Source: Batrachochytrium dendrobatidis JAM81 | Taxonomy: Eukaryota; Chytridiomycota; Chytridiomycetes; Rhizophydiales | DNA: 64,000 nt | Assembly: GCF_000203795.2 (NCBI RefSeq) | Contig: NW_006281100.1 | Coordinates: forward strand, 298,535 to 362,534 | Reading direction: 5' to 3' | Part shown: in pieces, positions 60,751-64,000 of the stretch | Layout: each line of letters begins with the position of its first letter | How positions within the stretch are numbered: position 1 is the first letter of the stretch | Notes under the pieces: model-generated | The model's input: only the letters and a program-made list of their open reading frames with translations | Databases searched by the model: none | What the model was told of the DNA's origin: nothing | Program-made: the position numbers and the translations under genes

Positions 60751-63700
60751 CTAATTTTTCAACCAGCTTGGAACTGGGTGTTCAGTAAGAAAATGATGAG
60801 AAGCCTCGATAGCATCCATCCAGTCGTTACGCATAGACTCGATATCATTTCCATTCATCTGTCTCATCTGTTCGTTAGAAACATCTATACGGAATGCAAT
60901 AGTGCGGCCATCTCGGAACTGAAGTGCAAATACATATGGAGAATCTGGATCGCTGTAATGATCTGTCAAGGATTGCTGATCATACACCGACGTACCGTTA
61001 TAACCCGTCTCGTGTTCAATAGGCGATGAAGTCCAAATACGATCGTCTACATAAGGAGACACTCCTACAGTAGTATCGTATTGTCCAGAGCAAAACCGAA
61101 CAGCTTCAAGCTGGGATAGCTTTATAGTGACAGACTGTTCACGCGAAAACTCATTGTATCCAACCAGTCTATCACCTATAAGTTTAAAATATCGACGTTT
61201 CCATCGTTGCAAGTCACCGCCTTCTTGGTGCAAATACCCTTCTTTCCAGATTTTGGAATACAACATACGAGTATGAATGCCGCTTTCAACTTCTAGTAAA
61301 TTTTCAGGAAGCAGTCCAGGCTCAGCACAGGCTTCAAGAGGAATGAATGCAACACGAAGTTGAATCGTTGCAATACATGCATTATCAAAAGAGTGATTTT
61401 CGTTGTTTTGGGGTACAGATGACGGTATTGAATAAACAGGAATATGCTCATCAGCGATTGAACAAGAAAATGTGTTGGACCACTCGAGTGGATTTGAAAT
61501 AGTACAACGTCCCATTGCTACTTGTGATACAGCATTCCCTTTGCCAAAAACGCCATTTCCTGAAAATCCACACAACTCTGATTTGCTAGAGGATGACTTG
61601 AGTGACGACAATGACGAGTATGATCCTGATTCGCGAGAAGAAAATCCTGGACTACTTTGCCGTCGTTGTAGCATGTCTTGCTGCATGTCTCCAATAGGCT
61701 CACGCAAAGATGTACGCAATCCAGCAAGCTTGCTAAAAAATCGAGCTGGTGCCGCTTTAACAGTGCTACTCAAGAATGCTCTTGATGAAAGAGATCGCGT
61801 TAGTCCAGTATCCTGCTCGACTTTACGAACACGAACAGTGATTTCAATTGGTTTATTAGCCATAAGTGACATGCGATCTTCCCAAGCAGCTGAAACGCAC
61901 GTTTCGCCAGATTCAAGAATCAGTGGTGGCGATGTGATACTTTCTTTGTCATGAGAAAACTCAATATCAACAACACGCTCGTCATCAATATTCATGCCAA
62001 CGTTGCATAGTTTTTCAACCTTTAAAAGCAAGATTCCGCTTGCACCATGATTTAAATCAATTGAAGAGTCCTGAGGCGGAATATTCCAGTGTGTTTCAAG
62101 CTCACCTTTCCAAGAAACACCAAACGACACTGATTTGCTTTTGCCCTGGCATTTGGTGTTGGCTTGGACATTGGTTTGAAAAAACGGTTCAACGTGACGA
62201 GGTATGACGGAAGATTTTCGATTTGTAGGTACTACCACTATTGGTGGATTGACTGGGATTGAATCAGCCGTGTGCAAAGATGTTGCTTTGCTGGGGAAAA
62301 ACGAAGCTACATTTTCCGGGCTGAGTGTCTCCTCAGCAACTTCCTCAGTGGCTAAATAAGAGTCTATGATATCATCCGTATCAAGGTCTGGAGATTGGAT
62401 ATCCCTGACTGTTTGAAAGGTTTTGAGTGGTGTTTTCAATATTTCTGAATCTGAAAATGATGCGTTCAACTCTTTGTTCTTTTGATGGCGAGTAGCATCA
62501 TCATTTACAACAATTTTGGGTTTAAACGACATAGTAGACGAATTAACCGGGGTAGTATTACCATCAACACTTTCAATTGCAACGTCGCTCGTAGCAGAGG
62601 TAGGTGCGCTGGAAAAAAGTGTATTGTTGAGCGGAGTGTTGACTAGTCCTGAAAGCCAACTATCGTCATCAAACATGGATCCAATTTCAATTTTAGGCAT
62701 TTCTAACAAACTGGAGTTGGAGTCATGCGATCGGGAAAAGCTCGATGGTTTGGCAAGTGTAGTGTTGAAAGAATGCTGATGTGTTTGCTCTGGTGGACAG
62801 TATTTCATATCATTCAATTCGAGCTCATTATCAGAATCCATATCCACAGTATTTTGGGACGCATTATACACGGAATTATCGACAATTGACTGTGAAGGGA
62901 TTTCTACTGTAAGATTTTGAAGATGCCTCGTGGAAATGGTTGGAGTAGTAGTTCCATCATCATCCTGCGTGTCATGGACTTGATACTGATTTGACGTGTC
63001 AAAGGACTCGGGAATCGAGTCAAGCGACAATAGCGATTGCTTGGCAAAATGAGACTCGATTGGTGAAACAACATGGTGTTGTTGAGTTGTATGCGTATTT
63101 GTCACTGCATTTAACTCAACAGCTTTTAAACGAGATTGTATTTTTGCAAACATGCTTTCTAGTCGAGGATCGGTATCTTGACTGCAAAAAGAAAGCATAG
63201 AAATTGAAGAAGTAGAGCGACTGATTGGAGCGCGATCAGAGCCATACGGAGTATACGACGGCTTTACAGATGATGTATTTGAGTTGCACGAACCATAGAG
63301 CGAAGAATGTGACACACTTTTTATGCATTTCGACTCTTGAGCGCCATCTTGATTAGATTCAAGAACAGAGCTGAATGCTGCTCCAGAGTCTGATCGCTTT
63401 CCAAAAGGTGTGAATAAATCATTTTTTTTTGATTGACTAGAACTAAACTTTGCAGTTTTTTGAGCGGCTACCAAACTAGTCTGCAAGTTATCGTCGGCTT
63501 TACATTTTTTGGCATCATCCTCAACCCCATCGTCAACTGAATGGCAAGATTTGGATATTTCTGTTGCTGTCGGATACACAGTTTTAGCAGATTTAAAATC
63601 CATTTTTGAAGAGGAAAGTTTGCGCACAGTCTCTTTTCCAACAAGGAATGCCGGATTGCGAGGAATATTCTTGCGCACAACAGTTGCACTACATGTTTTT

Positions 63701-64000
63701 TCATTTGAACCAGTTACAGACGTGGTTGACAACTGATTGGCCGACGAAAACATAGATCGCACACTATTTCCGGATACTGTAGGACTCGTACTATGCAAAG
63801 CAGCGATTGGAGTAGTTGCTTTTGAAGCATTTGACACAAACAACACAGTTTCTTGATCAGGCTCAGTATTAAAATCCTTGACAATTTCATATAAGCTTTT
63901 TTTTGGCTGATTGGTAGTGGGTGAGGTTTCATCGGTTACCACCAATGTATCAATACGCAATGTAGGCTTCAACTCTTGTACTACACGTGCAGTTGGAGCT
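60751..64000 (-). CDS. Bud4/anillin-like protein with C-terminal PH domain (5' end cut by window)
   Basis: An open frame of 1083 codons runs without an intron from the right edge to a stop at 60751; the start lies outside. The first 650 residues seen are low-complexity, Ser/Thr/Asn-rich. An anillin-homology or C2-like region follows (ASGILLLKVEKLCNVGMNID to about the SRAFLSS stretch). The end is a PH domain: WKEGYLHQEGGDLQRWKRRY, FKLIGDRLVGYN, YVFALQFRDGRTIAFRIDVS and RNDWMDAIEASHHFL. This order matches fungal Bud4 and Mid-type anillins, which organise septins and the division site. An uninterrupted frame this long is notable in such an intron-rich neighbourhood. Confidence 0.82.
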   Translation of the reverse strand, partial: APTARVVQELKPTLRIDTLVVTDETSPTTNQPKKSLYEIVKDFNTEPDQETVLFVSNASKATTPIAALHSTSPTVSGNSVRSMFSSANQLSTTSVTGSNEKTCSATVVRKNIPRNPAFLVGKETVRKLSSSKMDFKSAKTVYPTATEISKSCHSVDDGVEDDAKKCKADDNLQTSLVAAQKTAKFSSSQSKKNDLFTPFGKRSDSGAAFSSVLESNQDGAQESKCIKSVSHSSLYGSCNSNTSSVKPSYTPYGSDRAPISRSTSSISMLSFCSQDTDPRLESMFAKIQSRLKAVELNAVTNTHTTQQHHVVSPIESHFAKQSLLSLDSIPESFDTSNQYQVHDTQDDDGTTTPTISTRHLQNLTVEIPSQSIVDNSVYNASQNTVDMDSDNELELNDMKYCPPEQTHQHSFNTTLAKPSSFSRSHDSNSSLLEMPKIEIGSMFDDDSWLSGLVNTPLNNTLFSSAPTSATSDVAIESVDGNTTPVNSSTMSFKPKIVVNDDATRHQKNKELNASFSDSEILKTPLKTFQTVRDIQSPDLDTDDIIDSYLATEEVAEETLSPENVASFFPSKATSLHTADSIPVNPPIVVVPTNRKSSVIPRHVEPFFQTNVQANTKCQGKSKSVSFGVSWKGELETHWNIPPQDSSIDLNHGASGILLLKVEKLCNVGMNIDDERVVDIEFSHDKESITSPPLILESGETCVSAAWEDRMSLMANKPIEITVRVRKVEQDTGLTRSLSSRAFLSSTVKAAPARFFSKLAGLRTSLREPIGDMQQDMLQRRQSSPGFSSRESGSYSSLSSLKSSSSKSELCGFSGNGVFGKGNAVSQVAMGRCTISNPLEWSNTFSCSIADEHIPVYSIPSSVPQNNENHSFDNACIATIQLRVAFIPLEACAEPGLLPENLLEVESGIHTRMLYSKIWKEGYLHQEGGDLQRWKRRYFKLIGDRLVGYNEFSREQSVTIKLSQLEAVRFCSGQYDTTVGVSPYVDDRIWTSSPIEHETGYNGTSVYDQQSLTDHYSDPDSPYVFALQFRDGRTIAFRIDVSNEQMRQMNGNDIESMRNDWMDAIEASHHFLTEHPVPSWLKN

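Overview
The window is nuclear DNA from a flagellated, early-diverging fungus, most likely a chytrid (Batrachochytrium-like). Three things suggest this. The genes are intron-rich, with short introns and standard GT-AG sites. The gene content is typically fungal (Sec9-type SNARE, Pop3, Bud4/anillin-like PH protein, SCP1 transgelin, KIN1). One gene encodes an outer dynein arm docking subunit (ODAD4/TTC25), which implies motile zoospores. No coding call depends on the species name. Exon boundaries were read by eye from splice sites, reading-frame phase and protein-family fit.

Layout. 0.8-12 kb: KIN1/MARK kinase (-), a weak small-gene candidate, valyl-tRNA synthetase with two possible starts (-), Sec9-like SNARE (-) and EMC6 (+). 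13-26.9 kb: pyruvate carboxylase (+), an importin-alpha-like ARM protein (-), an orphan gene (+), Pop3 of RNase P/MRP (-) and a coiled-coil membrane protein (-). 27.4-33.3 kb: ODAD4 (-), then DIM1 (-) and VTI1 (+) diverging from a promoter gap almost wholly filled by a MITE-like repeat.

33.5-43.7 kb is the most unusual part. Five consecutive lipid-modification genes lie here: DUF1365 protein (-), FAD/NAD(P) amine-oxidase-like oxidoreductase (+), short CFAS-family methyltransferase (-), DUF1295 reductase-like membrane protein (-) and full-length cyclopropane-fatty-acid synthase (+). Bacteria keep close relatives of several of these side by side. Here they form an intron-containing eukaryotic cluster, probably for methylated, cyclopropane or furan-type fatty acids.

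44-64 kb: cohesin SCC3 (-), a predicted type I membrane protein (-), a gene-poor 1.7 kb stretch, a Tim17/22/23-family protein (+), SRP54 (-), an orphan protein (-), transgelin SCP1 (-) and a Bud4/anillin-like PH protein (-) cut by the right edge.

The AT-rich intergenic gaps carry a dispersed family of short (about 0.3-0.5 kb) non-coding elements. Their ends share an inverted motif close to TTTACAGYCGTATTCACGTA. Two copies share about 237 bp of near-identical sequence in inverted orientation, 4.4 kb apart. I saw no rRNA, tRNA, CRISPR, prophage or autonomous transposase gene.
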